Origin: Streptomyces sp. B21-105
GTDB lineage: Bacteria; Actinomycetota; Actinomycetes; Streptomycetales; Streptomycetaceae
Assembly: GCF_036898465.1 (NCBI RefSeq)
Contig: NZ_JARUMJ010000001.1
Coordinates: 1,488,001-1,552,000 of the forward strand
Length of the DNA stretch: 64,000 bases
Direction: 5' to 3'
Shown: positions 17,533-26,411 of the stretch, in pieces
Position numbering within the stretch: the stretch's first letter is position 1
Layout: the number at the start of each line of letters is the position of its first letter
Position numbers and translations under genes: made by a program
Notes under the pieces: model-generated
What the model saw: only the letters and a program-made list of their open reading frames with translations
What the model was told of the DNA's origin: nothing
Database searches by the model: none

Positions 17533-20367
17533 GTGATGAGTGCGGGCACGCAGGTAGTGACACCTGACGGAGGTGGCCGGGAGCAGGCTGGCCGGCCGGT
17601 GCAGAGCATGGCGGCAGCGGAGGTCTTCACGGCGCTGGTCACCTCACCACGAGGGCTCTCTTCGACGGATGCGGCAGCGCGGCACGAGCGGTACGGGGCC
17701 AACGAACTGCCGCGCCCGCGGCGACAGGGCTTGTGGCGTCAGTTCGCGGCGCAGTTCACCGATCTCTTCGCGGTTGTCTTGCTCGTCGCCGCCGTGATCA
17801 CCCTTTTGGCCTATGAACTGCAACAGCCCCGGGACGCCGGCACGCTGCAGCTGGCAGTGGCGATCCTCGGTGTGGTGGTGCTGAACGCTGCGATCGGGTT
17901 CGCACAGGAGTACTCCGCCGAGCGCACGGCCGAGTCGCTCCAGGCGATGGTGCCGCATACCTGCAGGGTGCTGCGTCAGGGTGAACGGCGGGAGCTGCCC
18001 GTGCGGGATCTGGTGCCGGGCGATGTGGTGGTGCTTGAGGCGGGGGACGCTGTGCCGGCCGACTGCCGCCTGATCGAGGCTCACGACATCTCGGTGGACA
18101 ATGCTGCTCTGACTGGGGAGAGCGACGCGGTAGGCCGTACCGACGACGCCGTGGCATCGGGCCCACTGCTGCAGGCGCGCAACTGCGTGTTCATGGGGAC
18201 CGACGTGGTGACCGGCTCCGGGAAGGCCGTGGTGTTCGCCACCGGCGCGGTGACCGAGTTCGGGCGCATCTTCCGGCTCACCGCTGCCGCGCCGCGGCAC
18301 AAGACCCCTCTTCAGCACCAGGTCGCCACCATGGCCCGGCGGGTGGCGGGGGCCGCGTTGGCGATCGGGGCCGTTCTGTTCGCCGTCCGTCTTCCTGCTG
18401 GGGACCCGCTCGTCGAGACCTTCGTGTTCGCGCTCGGGGTGATGGTCGCGCTGGTGCCGGAGGGCCTTCCCGCGACGCTGTCCGTCTCCCTGGCGATCGG
18501 CGTACGGCGCATGGCACGCCGGCATGCGCTGATCAAGAAGCTGCTGGCGGTGGAGACGCTCGGGTCCACCACCGTCGTGTGCACGGACAAGACGGGCACG
18601 CTGACGCAGGCGGAGATGACCGTCGTACAGATGTGGGCCGACGGCGCCTCGCACTCCGTCTCCGGGGTGGGATACGAGCCGACGGGCCAGGTGGCGGACC
18701 CGGGACCGGTACGCGAAATGCTGCGGGTGGCGGCCCTGTGCTGCAACGCCAGGCTGGTACCGCCCCCGGCTGATGCGGCAAGGTCCCCCCGGCCTGATCG
18801 CGCGGGATGGCGGGTGCTCGGTGACACCACCGAGGGAGCGCTGCTGGTGGTCGCGGCCAAGGCCGGCCTGGACGTCACCGCGCAGGAGGCCGCCACACCG
18901 CGGGTGACCGAGTTCCCCTTCGATTCCACCCGCAAGCTGATGAGCACCGTCCACCACGGTGCGGACGGCGAATGGCACGCCTACGTCAAGGGCGCTCCCC
19001 AGGAACTGCTCACCCGCTGCACCACCATCCACTGGCAGGACAGACCACAGGCCCTGACAGCCCGGTTGCGGGCTGCCGTCACCACCGCGCACGACGACCT
19101 GGCCTCCCAGGGGCTGCGTGTCCTGGCGGTCGCCTCCCGTACCCTTCCCGGCCCGCGTCCCGTGCGGGAGGAAGCCGAGGCGGGGCTGACGCTGCTGGGA
19201 CTGGTTGGCATGCTCGACCCTCCGCGGCCGGAGGTCAGCGAGTCGGTCCGCGCGGTACGGCGCGCCGGCATCCGCATCGTGATGGTCACCGGAGACCACC
19301 CGCTGACCGCGGAGGCCGTCGCCCGCCGTGTGGGGATCGTGCGGCAGAGCGCCCCCACCGTCGTCACGGGCAGCGAACTCGACACGCTGGACGACGGCGC
19401 GCTCGATGCCCTGCTCGGTCAGCCGGCGGAGCTGCTGCTGTGCAGGGTGAGCCCGGAGCACAAGATGCGGGTGGTCGCCGCCCTGCAGCGCCGGGGTGAG
19501 GTGGTGGCTGTGACAGGTGATGGCGCGAATGACGCCCCCGCGCTGAAACACGCGGACATCGGTGTCGCGATGGGTGCGTCGGGCACAGATGTGGCGCGCG
19601 AGGCCGCGTCGATGGTGCTGTTGGACGACTCGTTCGCCTCCATCGCCGCGGCGGTGAAGCTGGGCAGGTCGGTCTACCAGAACATCCGCAAGTTCCTCGT
19701 CTACGTTTTCGCCAGCAATATCGGCGAGCTCGTTCCGGTCCTGGCCGCGACGTTCACGGGGTTCCCGCTGGTTCCGATCAGCGCGGTGCAGATCCTTGCG
19801 ATCGATCTCGGATCCGACGTCCTGCCCGCACTGGCACTGGGCGCGGAACCGCCCGAGCCCGATGTCATGGACCGCCCGCCCCGTTCCCGACGTGAGCCCT
19901 TGTTCTCGGCGGCCGTGGTGCGACGGATTCTCTTTCTGGGCGGCATCCAGGCGCTCGGTGTGTGCGTGGTGTTCTTCTGGCACATTGGCGCCTCAGGGAT
20001 TCCGTACGCCGACTTCACCGAAGACGATCCCGTGTACCGGGAGGCGGTCACGATGGTGCAGGCGGGCATCGTGCTCAGTCAGTTCTTCGTCGCTCTGGCC
20101 GTGCGTACGGACCGGCAGAGTGTCTTCCGGGTCGGAGTGCTGTCCAATCCGAGACTGCTCGCCGCAGGCTTCGTCGGGGTGGCCCTGATGGCAGCGATCA
20201 GTTACGTGCCCGTGCTGCAGGAGGTGTTCAACACCGCGCCGCTGGCCGCCGCCGACTGGGCGGTTCTGGCCGGATTCGGAGCAGTGCTGCTGGGCGCGGA
20301 GGAAGCCCGCAAGGGGTGGCTGCGCCGACGCTCTCGCTCACTGGGCAGGAAGGGAGGACAGCGATGA
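17533..20367 (+). CDS. P2C-like (Na+/K+-ATPase type) cation-transporting ATPase
   Basis: 944 residues. Landmarks: N-domain (25-90), TGES at 194-197, PEGLP in TM4 at 309-313, phosphorylated Asp352 in CTDKTGTLT, GDGAND at 662-667. The TM5-TM6 region reads VFASNIGELVPVLAATFTG, then ILAIDLGSDVLPALALGAEPPEPDVM; the IDLG-D-x-x-PA-x-x-L pattern is the one found in Na+/K+- and H+/K+-ATPases rather than SERCA. The start is taken at 17533 (ATG at 17536 is equally possible). The stop overlaps the ATG of a TrkA protein, and a second TrkA gene overlaps that, so all three are co-translated. Likely a monovalent-cation pump; ion inferred. Confidence 0.9.
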   Translation: MMSAGTQVVTPDGGGREQAGRPVQSMAAAEVFTALVTSPRGLSSTDAAARHERYGANELPRPRRQGLWRQFAAQFTDLFAVVLLVAAVITLLAYELQQPRDAGTLQLAVAILGVVVLNAAIGFAQEYSAERTAESLQAMVPHTCRVLRQGERRELPVRDLVPGDVVVLEAGDAVPADCRLIEAHDISVDNAALTGESDAVGRTDDAVASGPLLQARNCVFMGTDVVTGSGKAVVFATGAVTEFGRIFRLTAAAPRHKTPLQHQVATMARRVAGAALAIGAVLFAVRLPAGDPLVETFVFALGVMVALVPEGLPATLSVSLAIGVRRMARRHALIKKLLAVETLGSTTVVCTDKTGTLTQAEMTVVQMWADGASHSVSGVGYEPTGQVADPGPVREMLRVAALCCNARLVPPPADAARSPRPDRAGWRVLGDTTEGALLVVAAKAGLDVTAQEAATPRVTEFPFDSTRKLMSTVHHGADGEWHAYVKGAPQELLTRCTTIHWQDRPQALTARLRAAVTTAHDDLASQGLRVLAVASRTLPGPRPVREEAEAGLTLLGLVGMLDPPRPEVSESVRAVRRAGIRIVMVTGDHPLTAEAVARRVGIVRQSAPTVVTGSELDTLDDGALDALLGQPAELLLCRVSPEHKMRVVAALQRRGEVVAVTGDGANDAPALKHADIGVAMGASGTDVAREAASMVLLDDSFASIAAAVKLGRSVYQNIRKFLVYVFASNIGELVPVLAATFTGFPLVPISAVQILAIDLGSDVLPALALGAEPPEPDVMDRPPRSRREPLFSAAVVRRILFLGGIQALGVCVVFFWHIGASGIPYADFTEDDPVYREAVTMVQAGIVLSQFFVALAVRTDRQSVFRVGVLSNPRLLAAGFVGVALMAAISYVPVLQEVFNTAPLAAADWAVLAGFGAVLLGAEEARKGWLRRRSRSLGRKGGQR

Positions 20368-21023
20368 GGGTGATCATCGTGGGCTGTGGGCGGGTGGGCG
20401 CGTCGCTTGCCGACCGGCTCACCGCCGAGGGCCATGAGGTGCACGTCATCGACCGCAGTCCCCTGGCCCGCAGGCGGCTGTCCGCCGGCTTCAGCGGCCA
20501 GTTCCACGAGGGCAACGGGTTCAGCCGCTCTCTGCTGGAGTCTGCGGGGATCGAGCATGCGGACGCGTTCGTCGCCGTCACCTCCGGTGACAGCAGCAAC
20601 GTCGTCAGCGCCCGGACGGCGAAGGAGGTCTACCGGGTGCCGATCGTCCTCGCCCGCATCTTCGACCCCCGCCGCGCCGACATCTACCGCGATCTCGGCA
20701 TCCCCACCATCGCCGGCGTGAGCTGGGCCGTACATCAGATCCACCAGAGGCTCCTGCACCGTCACCTCTCGCCCGAGATCAGCTTCGGCAATGGCGAGAC
20801 CCTGCTGATCCGCTCCGAACTGCCCGCCTACTTCGCCGGGCGGCGGCTGGCCGAACTGGATGTGGACGGCGAGATCCGCGTCGTGGAGGCCACGCGCGCG
20901 GGCCGCTCGTTCGTTCCCGCGCACAGCACGCTGGCGGTCGGTGGCGACTTGGTCACGTTCACTGTTGCCGCCACCGCTCTCGGCCGCCTGCGGGGCTTTC
21001 TGGACAAGGAGCTCGGGACATGA
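20364..21023 (+). CDS. TrkA/RCK-type potassium uptake regulator (first copy)
   Basis: 219 residues: RCK_N Rossmann fold with GCGRVGASLADRL at 7-19 and Asp of VIDRSPL for NAD binding, followed by a TrkA_C domain (about 140-215). Such proteins gate Trk/Ktr-type potassium transporters in response to NAD(H) or nucleotides. Starts inside the ATPase stop codon (ATGA) and overlaps the next TrkA gene by four bases (ATGA at 21020). No TrkH/KtrB membrane subunit is present in the window, so the partner is either the adjacent pump or a transporter elsewhere. Confidence 0.88.
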   Translation: MRVIIVGCGRVGASLADRLTAEGHEVHVIDRSPLARRRLSAGFSGQFHEGNGFSRSLLESAGIEHADAFVAVTSGDSSNVVSARTAKEVYRVPIVLARIFDPRRADIYRDLGIPTIAGVSWAVHQIHQRLLHRHLSPEISFGNGETLLIRSELPAYFAGRRLAELDVDGEIRVVEATRAGRSFVPAHSTLAVGGDLVTFTVAATALGRLRGFLDKELGT

Positions 21024-21676
21024 AGGTACTGGTGGCCGGCGCGGGCCGCCTCGGCGCCCAGATCGCCCAGGTCCTCGCAGCAGCCCATAACGACGTCACC
21101 CTCGTCGACCTGAACGAGGACCGCATCGCCGAACTCGAAGGTCACCTCCCCGTACGGCTTGTCGCGGGAGACGCCTGCGAGGCGCGCCTCCTCGAGCACG
21201 CGGGGGCACACACCACCGACCTCGTCATCGCAGCCACCGGAGACGACGAGGACAACCTCGTCATCAGCCTGCTCGCAAAACGCCGATTCGCCGTCGCCCG
21301 CGTAGCAGCCCGCGTCAACGACGAGGAGAACACCTGGCTGTTCGATCACCGCTGGGGCGTCGACGTAGCCGTTCCGGCTACAGGCCCCCTGATCTCCCTC
21401 ATCGAAGAAGCAACCGGAGCCACCGACACCGTGGCGCTCCTCCGGCTGAGCAAGGCAGGCGTGAATGTGATCGAAACCGCCATCACTTCGCAGTCCCACG
21501 TCGCCGGCCGCCCCCTCGCCGACGTCCAGCTCCCCGCGGGCACCATCATCGCCACCGTCATCCGGGCCGGTCAGCCCACTGTCCCCACGGACCAGACACA
21601 ACTGATGCCCGGCGACGAAATCCTCCTGGTCTCCCACACAGCTACCGAGGAGGAAATCCACGCCGCGTTCCAGTAA
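21020..21676 (+). CDS. TrkA/RCK-type potassium uptake regulator (second copy)
   Basis: 218 residues with the same two-domain plan: [14 protein letters not shown] at 7-20, acidic [22 protein letters not shown], then TrkA_C with [16 protein letters not shown] and GDEILLVS. Divergent from its neighbour (clearly different sequence), as in other actinomycete TrkA pairs that form heteromeric rings. Translationally coupled to the first copy. Ends just before the sdhC remnant on the other strand. Confidence 0.9.
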   Translation: MKVLVAGAGRLGAQIAQVLAAAHNDVTLVDLNEDRIAELEGHLPVRLVAGDACEARLLEHAGAHTTDLVIAATGDDEDNLVISLLAKRRFAVARVAARVNDEENTWLFDHRWGVDVAVPATGPLISLIEEATGATDTVALLRLSKAGVNVIETAITSQSHVAGRPLADVQLPAGTIIATVIRAGQPTVPTDQTQLMPGDEILLVSHTATEEEIHAAFQ

Positions 21677-21742
21677 GCAGGTCTCCCAGCCCTTCACCGA
21701 ATGCTTCGATCAAGATCGAGGTGACAGCATCCACCGGTTGTT

Positions 21743-22042
21743 CTACGACACCGTCAACGGCGGGGACTTCCGCTCCCGCGAGTCGAACGCGAGCAGCACC
21801 ACCCGGGTGACCCACAGGGCGCCGGAGTAAGGGAGGAACGGTTCACCCATCGTCCGCAGATAGCGGGCGTAGTCGTCAAAGGCAGCACGGCCGGAGAAGA
21901 CCTTGAGGTCGCCGTACATGTGGACCAGGAGAAACAGCACCATGACCAAGCCGGAGATCGCCATGGCCGCCTTCAGCGTCACGGTCGAGCGCGAATCCGG
22001 CACTCGGTCGCGAGCCGTCGTCAGGGGATGGGTCGTCGTCAC
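21743..22042 (-). pseudogene. sdhC: succinate dehydrogenase cytochrome b subunit, N-terminal fragment
   Basis: The frame reads TVTLKAAMAISGLVMVLFLLVHMYGDLKVF, then [28 protein letters not shown], matching the first helix and loop of the single-subunit SdhC of Bacteroides/actinobacterial type. Homology stops at about 21790; the frame then runs into unrelated sequence ([14 protein letters not shown]). About 85 of roughly 240 residues remain, and no sdhA/sdhB follow, so it cannot work. Confidence 0.78.
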
Positions 22043-22151
22043 CCGCAGATGGTTTCAGGCGACGCTGCTCACAGGGCTCGGACACACGAGCCATCTGGGC
22101 GATCCACGCCGCGCGGTGGATGCACGCCGGCGCCGTGGTGCCTAATGCAGG

Positions 22152-22484
22152 TCAGGGCAGCTTGGCTACCGTCAGCAGGACGGCGGAGTCCTCGAGCGCC
22201 TCGAGGCTGTGCCGGGAGTCAGGGACGATGAGCAGGTCTCCCGTGCGGCCCTCCCATGACAGCTCACCTGCCGACAGTCGCACGCGCCCGTGCAGGACCT
22301 GCACCGTCGCCTCGCCCGGATTCTCGTGCTCGGCGAGACTGGCGCCTTCGGTCATGCCGATGACCGTCTGACGCAGGACCTTCTCGTGGCCGCCATAGAC
22401 GGTGTCCGCGGTGTGACCACCACCCGCGGCGGCTGCCAGCTCCAGCTGTTGCCGGGCCAGCGCTTCCAGGGAGGTTCTCTGCAT
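22152..22484 (-). CDS. small cupin protein (paralogue of 11278-11610)
   Basis: 110-residue cupin. Motifs: TVYGGHEKVLRQTVIGM, SLAEHENPGEATVQVLHGR (motif 1) and GDLLIVPDSRHSLEALED (motif 2). Same length and plan as the copy at 11278, with identity high across the whole protein, so the two are recent paralogues. Start at 22484 follows GGTGGG. It lies between an sdhC remnant and a molybdopterin oxidoreductase; no operon link is visible. Confidence 0.85.
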   Translation of the reverse strand: MQRTSLEALARQQLELAAAAGGGHTADTVYGGHEKVLRQTVIGMTEGASLAEHENPGEATVQVLHGRVRLSAGELSWEGRTGDLLIVPDSRHSLEALEDSAVLLTVAKLP

Positions 22485-22722
22485 CCCACCAGTCTCCCGC
22501 TTCGATGAGCCAGGGCAACTCGGGGCGGCCCGGGAGGGCCACGTGACAACGGGCCCCACCGGTGTGGTCCCGCGTCTCCCCGGGGGCGGGGGGCTCCCGC
22601 GCAGGCCGGTCCGGACCTGCTCGGCGGCGCTGTGGGCCGCAGCCCACAGCGGACTACCGCGCCTCACCGGCGACCTGCTCGTCACCGCCGGCAGTCTCAC
22701 GCGCCGACCGTGTGGCCGGACG

Positions 22723-24516
22723 TTACAGGGACTGCCGGTAGCCGAAGAATTCGTGGTCCTGGTTGTATCCGCCAAAGCCGCTGCCGATGTCGGAGAAGTC
22801 GGCGACGAACTCGATCTCCTTGATCCATTTGACCTGTTTGAAGCCGAGTTCGAGCTCGTTGCGCAGCCGTAGCGGCGCGCCGTGGCCGAATGACAGCGGC
22901 TCGTCGTTCATGTCGTAGGCGAGCATGGCGAGCTTGCTGCGCATGTGTTCGATGGGGTGGGCGTCGTAGTAGGTGCCGCCGTCGGAGCCTTCTCCCAGGG
23001 AGTAGAACACCACCCACTTGGCGTGCGGGTCGGGCGTGACCAGGTCGAGGATCGTGGCCATGGACACGCCGCCCCATTTGGCGACACCGGACCAGCCCTG
23101 GATGCAGAAGTGCTGGGTGATCTGCTCGTGCGTGGGCTGTTTCCTCAGGTCGTCGAGGGACAGCTCGGCCGGGTGGGCGACCAGGCCGCCGATGCGCAGC
23201 CGGTAGTCGGCGAAACCGCCTTCCTGCAGGGCCTTGTACTCGGCAGAGTCGGGATAGCGGCCGTTGTGCCAGAAGTAGGGGGAGATGTCTTTCTCGGTGT
23301 ACTCGCCGGGGGAGACGTCGACGTGTTCGAACAGGCGCTGAGCGGGGCCGATAAGGGCGTATCCGAGGCGCTGCACGACCCGGGGATGGCGCAGGGTCAG
23401 CGGTGTGGCCGCGACCCAGGCGGCGACGACCACCGCCATCCAGCCGAGGAAGATCCACAAGCCGAGCCAGCTGCTGTCGTTGCGGCCGCTGTCGATGTGG
23501 TTGAGGTTGACCAGGAGCCCAGTCGTGAAGACCAGGCTCACGTGGACCACGATGAACAGCACGAACCAGGTGAAGACCAGGAAGTGCACAGACCGGGCCG
23601 TCTGGATGCTCAGCACCCGGCTGAGCCGCTTGAAGCGGGTCGACAGCGCCGGTGACATGCCCAGCCCGGTGATCAACGCCAGGGGTGCCGCGACGAAGAC
23701 CGTGACGAAGTAGGCGAGCAGTTGGAGCCCGTTGTACGCCACCCAGCCGTTCTCCCGCGGCCAGTTGAGCGACAAGTACTGGATGGCCACGGAAGCGGCG
23801 TTGGGGAAGACGCTCCAGCTGGTGGGGACCAGGCGTTTCCACTGCGGGGTGGCGAACAGCAGCACGTAGAAGACGAGGCCGTTGAGCAGCCACAGCGTGT
23901 TCACCCCCAGGTGCCACCATCGGGCTAGACCGATCGAGTGCCGGATCCCGGGGAGGCCGACCCCGCGGGGCAGGCCGATCGAGTCCTGCTTCGCGGTCCA
24001 CAGCGGGTCAGCGGAGACGGGCTTTTGCATCCGGAACCATTCCCGTCCCGGGGTGCTGTGCCGGGTCCAGTACAGGCGCGGATGATCGGCCAGGATCTGC
24101 AGGCCCGACCGCAGGGTGAACAACATGAAGAACAGGTTGAAAAAGTGCGACCACCGTGCCCATGACGGAACGCCCAGGTAGGCGCCGTCCCGATCCGCGC
24201 GCGGATCGGTGCCGGGATACTCGGCGATGAACCGCTGCACCGACGGCATGCCCCGCAGTCCCTTCGCCGCGGCGACGCACCCCAGCAACCCCACGAAGCC
24301 GATCGGCAGCAGCCACAGCAGGTTGAACCACCTGCTGCCCAGGCGCACCCGCGGAGCGACCCCGCCGGCCGCCGGAATAGAGCCCGCCCAGGTCGCCACG
24401 TCGACGACGGCGTCACCTCGTGTCAGGTTCGCGCGGAAACCTCCAGGGGTCTGGGAGGAGGCACCCGACGCGTGCGGCAGCGCACCGTCACCCGTCACGT
24501 GCTCGTCATCGGGCAT
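22723..24516 (-). CDS. cytochrome b561-like membrane domain fused to a sulfite-oxidase-family molybdopterin domain
   Basis: 597 residues. The N-terminal half has about five membrane segments (FNLLWLLPIGFVGLLGCVAA, FNLFFMLFTLRSGLQILA, WHLGVNTLWLLNGLVFYVLL, LQLLAYFVTVFVAAPLALI, HFLVFTWFVLFIVVHVSLVF) with His residues suited to haem b ligation. The C-terminal 200 residues are an oxidoreductase molybdopterin domain with FCIQGWSGVAKWGGV, whose Cys is the expected Mo ligand, and FYSLGEGSDGGTYYDAHPI. The ATG at 24516 follows GGGAGG by eight bases. Fusion of haem donor/acceptor and Mo enzyme suggests direct electron transfer to or from quinone. Substrate unknown. Confidence 0.85.
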   Translation of the reverse strand: MPDDEHVTGDGALPHASGASSQTPGGFRANLTRGDAVVDVATWAGSIPAAGGVAPRVRLGSRWFNLLWLLPIGFVGLLGCVAAAKGLRGMPSVQRFIAEYPGTDPRADRDGAYLGVPSWARWSHFFNLFFMLFTLRSGLQILADHPRLYWTRHSTPGREWFRMQKPVSADPLWTAKQDSIGLPRGVGLPGIRHSIGLARWWHLGVNTLWLLNGLVFYVLLFATPQWKRLVPTSWSVFPNAASVAIQYLSLNWPRENGWVAYNGLQLLAYFVTVFVAAPLALITGLGMSPALSTRFKRLSRVLSIQTARSVHFLVFTWFVLFIVVHVSLVFTTGLLVNLNHIDSGRNDSSWLGLWIFLGWMAVVVAAWVAATPLTLRHPRVVQRLGYALIGPAQRLFEHVDVSPGEYTEKDISPYFWHNGRYPDSAEYKALQEGGFADYRLRIGGLVAHPAELSLDDLRKQPTHEQITQHFCIQGWSGVAKWGGVSMATILDLVTPDPHAKWVVFYSLGEGSDGGTYYDAHPIEHMRSKLAMLAYDMNDEPLSFGHGAPLRLRNELELGFKQVKWIKEIEFVADFSDIGSGFGGYNQDHEFFGYRQSL

Positions 24517-24728
24517 GCCATCGACCTCCCGTCCGCTGCAAAGACTGCCCAACCTCACGCCGTTGGACCGGCCGGGAGGCTGCAGTGACCGAGCCGACCG
24601 CAAGGGTTGGCGGACCGATCAATCTGACCACCTCCGGCAGATGCCCCGCATGCGCAACGCACAGCATGGCGGCTCGACCACGACACACGGGTGCCGCCGT
24701 TTCGCGGTGGTGGCGGTGCCAGCCGCAG

Positions 24729-25217
24729 TCACCAGGCGTAGACCCGGGTGATGATGTTGCTGCGCACCGCTTCCTCGGGCCCCGGGTGGGCCACCACCAC
24801 CGTGTCGCCGCTCGGATCGCAGCCCTCGACCCAGACGAACCCCTCAGCCGTTTGGGTGGTGGTGTGGGCGTGCCGAACTTTGAGTACCTGCTCGCAGAGC
24901 CGCAGTTCTCCAGCGCTGGGAGCCGTCCAGATCACGCAGTGCACTCCGATCCCGCCGGTCATGTGCTCGGCATGCGGGCTCAGGGAGCGCAGATACAGCT
25001 GGGAGCCCTCGCCACTGATCAGCAAGGCGGCGGTGCCGGTCCGGTGGGAGACCTCCAACCCCAGGAGTTCACGGTAGAAGCGCACCGACTCTTCAAGGTC
25101 GAACACGTTCAACACGAGGGACGCCAGGCGGTACGCCGAGGCGGCCGCAGTGCCGCTGTCAGCGTCCTGACCCAGCGGCTGGTCGCCGGACGGTGCTGGG
25201 GTAGGCGTGGATCCCAA
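24729..25217 (-). CDS. VOC-superfamily (glyoxalase/dioxygenase-like) protein
   Basis: 162 residues. About 30 disordered residues precede one VOC domain: ASLVLNVFDLEESVRFYREL, LGLEVSHRTGTAALLISGEG, LYLRSLSPHAEHM, and C-terminal EGFVWVEGCDPSGDTVVVAHPGPE. The TTG at 25217 is proposed because AAGGAGG lies six bases upstream and the homologous copy at 39118 starts at the same point; the frame is open further upstream but only through repeat-rich sequence. One domain means it would act as a dimer. Few canonical metal ligands, so binding rather than catalysis is possible. Confidence 0.78.
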   Translation of the reverse strand: MGSTPTPAPSGDQPLGQDADSGTAAASAYRLASLVLNVFDLEESVRFYRELLGLEVSHRTGTAALLISGEGSQLYLRSLSPHAEHMTGGIGVHCVIWTAPSAGELRLCEQVLKVRHAHTTTQTAEGFVWVEGCDPSGDTVVVAHPGPEEAVRSNIITRVYAW

Positions 25218-25409
25218 AAGGGGCCTCCTTGTGTGCGCTGCGCTGCGGCGACCCGTCGAGGCGTGCGACCACCGCGAGACCGGTCTGCAGTGCATGCCAG
25301 CCGGTCCATCTGCCGGATTCCGGACCACCACGCCCGATTCCGGCAGGAGAGACTGTGCGGCAGAGACCTGCAGGCTGTCACGAGTCTCGCATGGCAGACA
25401 CGCTAAGGG

Positions 25410-25767
25410 GTGCCGGTCGCGGCCCGGGGAGTCGCGGCGGTTCGTCGAACGCCGGCTGGCGGGCCCGTGCTGCCCGCCGTGGAGGCCGCCGTGCTGCCCG
25501 CCGTGGAGGCCGCCGTGCTGCCCGCCGTGGAGGCCGCCGTGGAGGCCGCCGTGGAGGCCGCCGTGGAGGCCGCCGGCTGGGTGATGCCCCGGCCCCGCCC
25601 CGTATTCGGCCATCCGCGCGGGCCGTCCTGCGAGCCGCCGACGCGGGCCCGGCAGTGAACCTATTTGGCTGCTACCACGCCAGCCAGCACAACGTCTTCA
25701 CCGGCCGGTTCCCCCGGTGATGCTGCGCGTGGTACTCGGCGCGGCCGCCGAGGCGGCCGGGCTGTAG
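25410..25767 (+). pseudogene. uracil-DNA glycosylase (family 5-like), C-terminal remnant with frameshifts
   Basis: Pieces of the C-terminal quarter of a UDG appear in three frames: LPAVEAA...GWVMPRPRPVFGHPRG (frame of 25410), then NLFGCYHASQHNVFTGRFPR ending at 25720, then PVMLRVVLGAAAEAAGL to 25767. They align in order with the intact gene at 53948-54676 (LPVLAEAGWRLPRPRPVFGHG, GGYHPSQRNM, LTPAMLRDVL). The first piece contains an expanded repeat. No N-terminal half is present. Confidence 0.72.
25467..25574 (+). repeat. perfect tandem repeat, 24-bp x3 followed by 12-bp x3
   Basis: Three copies of a 24-base unit (GTGCTGCCCGCCGTGGAGG plus CCGCC) at 25467-25538, then three copies of its last 12 bases (GTGGAGGCCGCC) at 25539-25574. 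In the UDG-remnant frame it reads VLPAVEAA repeated, i.e. an expansion of the LPxLxxAGW segment of the enzyme. All copies are identical, so expansion is recent. Confidence 0.93.
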
Positions 25768-25800
25768 TTCCTGCGTGAGAACGGGCCGTGCCGTGGGTGG

Positions 25801-26368
25801 TCAGCTCAGGCCGGGGAAAGGGTCGGCCAGGGAGCGCAGCACATGGTCGGGCGCGGCTGCCCGCAGTTTGCCGGCGTGGTAGTGGCCACTGGCGACTCCG
25901 ATCGCGAGGCGGGTGACCTCGGTGCGGTCCGGGGAGTCGGAGCTGTAGGCGCCGAAGACGAAGTAGCGGCCCAGCTTGCCCGGCTCCATCTTGGTGCAGG
26001 CAGCGCCTTCCATCGCCCCGGACACCACGCCGAGGATCACCCCAGCCGCTATCAGCCGCCCGCAAGGTCTCTTCGACGCCGTCGAGTACCCGGTAGCCAG
26101 GCGAGGCCCAGATGCCCTCGGACAGGTGCCACAGGTACTGGCCATACAGCCGCGCCATCTCGTCGGGGCCCGGGTCGCGGCCCAGCACCGCCTTGAAGGT
26201 CGCGGTGCCGACCTGCGGGTCGGTCTCCCCGGCGGAACTGTGCTCGCCGATGTCAGCCGACACCCCCTGGAGCCGATCGAAGGCCCACGCCCAACTGCGG
26301 GCCCCCGACCCTCCGGTGTGCACCAGGGTCTCGTCGATGTCGAACAGCACCGTGATCGGTCGTGCCAT
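25801..26368 (-). pseudogene. HAD-superfamily phosphatase, one-base frameshift near 26070
   Basis: Reads from ATG 26368 (AGGAGG upstream): VLFDIDETLVHTGGSG with the nucleophile Asp-x-Asp pair, then SWAWAFDRLQGV and VLDGVEETLRA. At about 26065-26075 the frame is lost; the next frame supplies LIAAGVILGVVSGAMEG (motif II), MEPGKLGRYFVFGAYSSDS and the C-terminus to 25801. Removing one G (GCGG to GCG) yields a continuous LRALIAAGV. About 189 residues when repaired, normal for a phosphoglycolate-phosphatase-like HAD. Dead or a sequencing error. It lies 44 bases downstream of the gnd fragment. Confidence 0.75.
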
Positions 26369-26411
26369 GCCGCTGGTCCTCCTCGCCCGTTCCTCACGGG
26401 TGCCGCCACGG

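Noticed and set aside
17644..19983. Very long minus-strand open frame (about 780 codons) opposite the P2C ATPase gene
   Set aside because: Exact antisense of a firmly identified P-type ATPase; composition is the mirror of its codons and no domain or ribosome binding site is present. GC-rich DNA routinely gives such frames.
25467..25574. Tandem repeat considered as a CRISPR array
   Set aside because: Units are contiguous with no spacers, GC-only and 12-24 bases; it is an in-frame coding repeat.
25218..25613. Extended N-terminus of the VOC protein through the HGGLHGG repeat region
   Set aside because: The TTG at 25217 has a strong ribosome binding site and the paralogue begins at the same position; the upstream frame is the antisense of the UDG relic.
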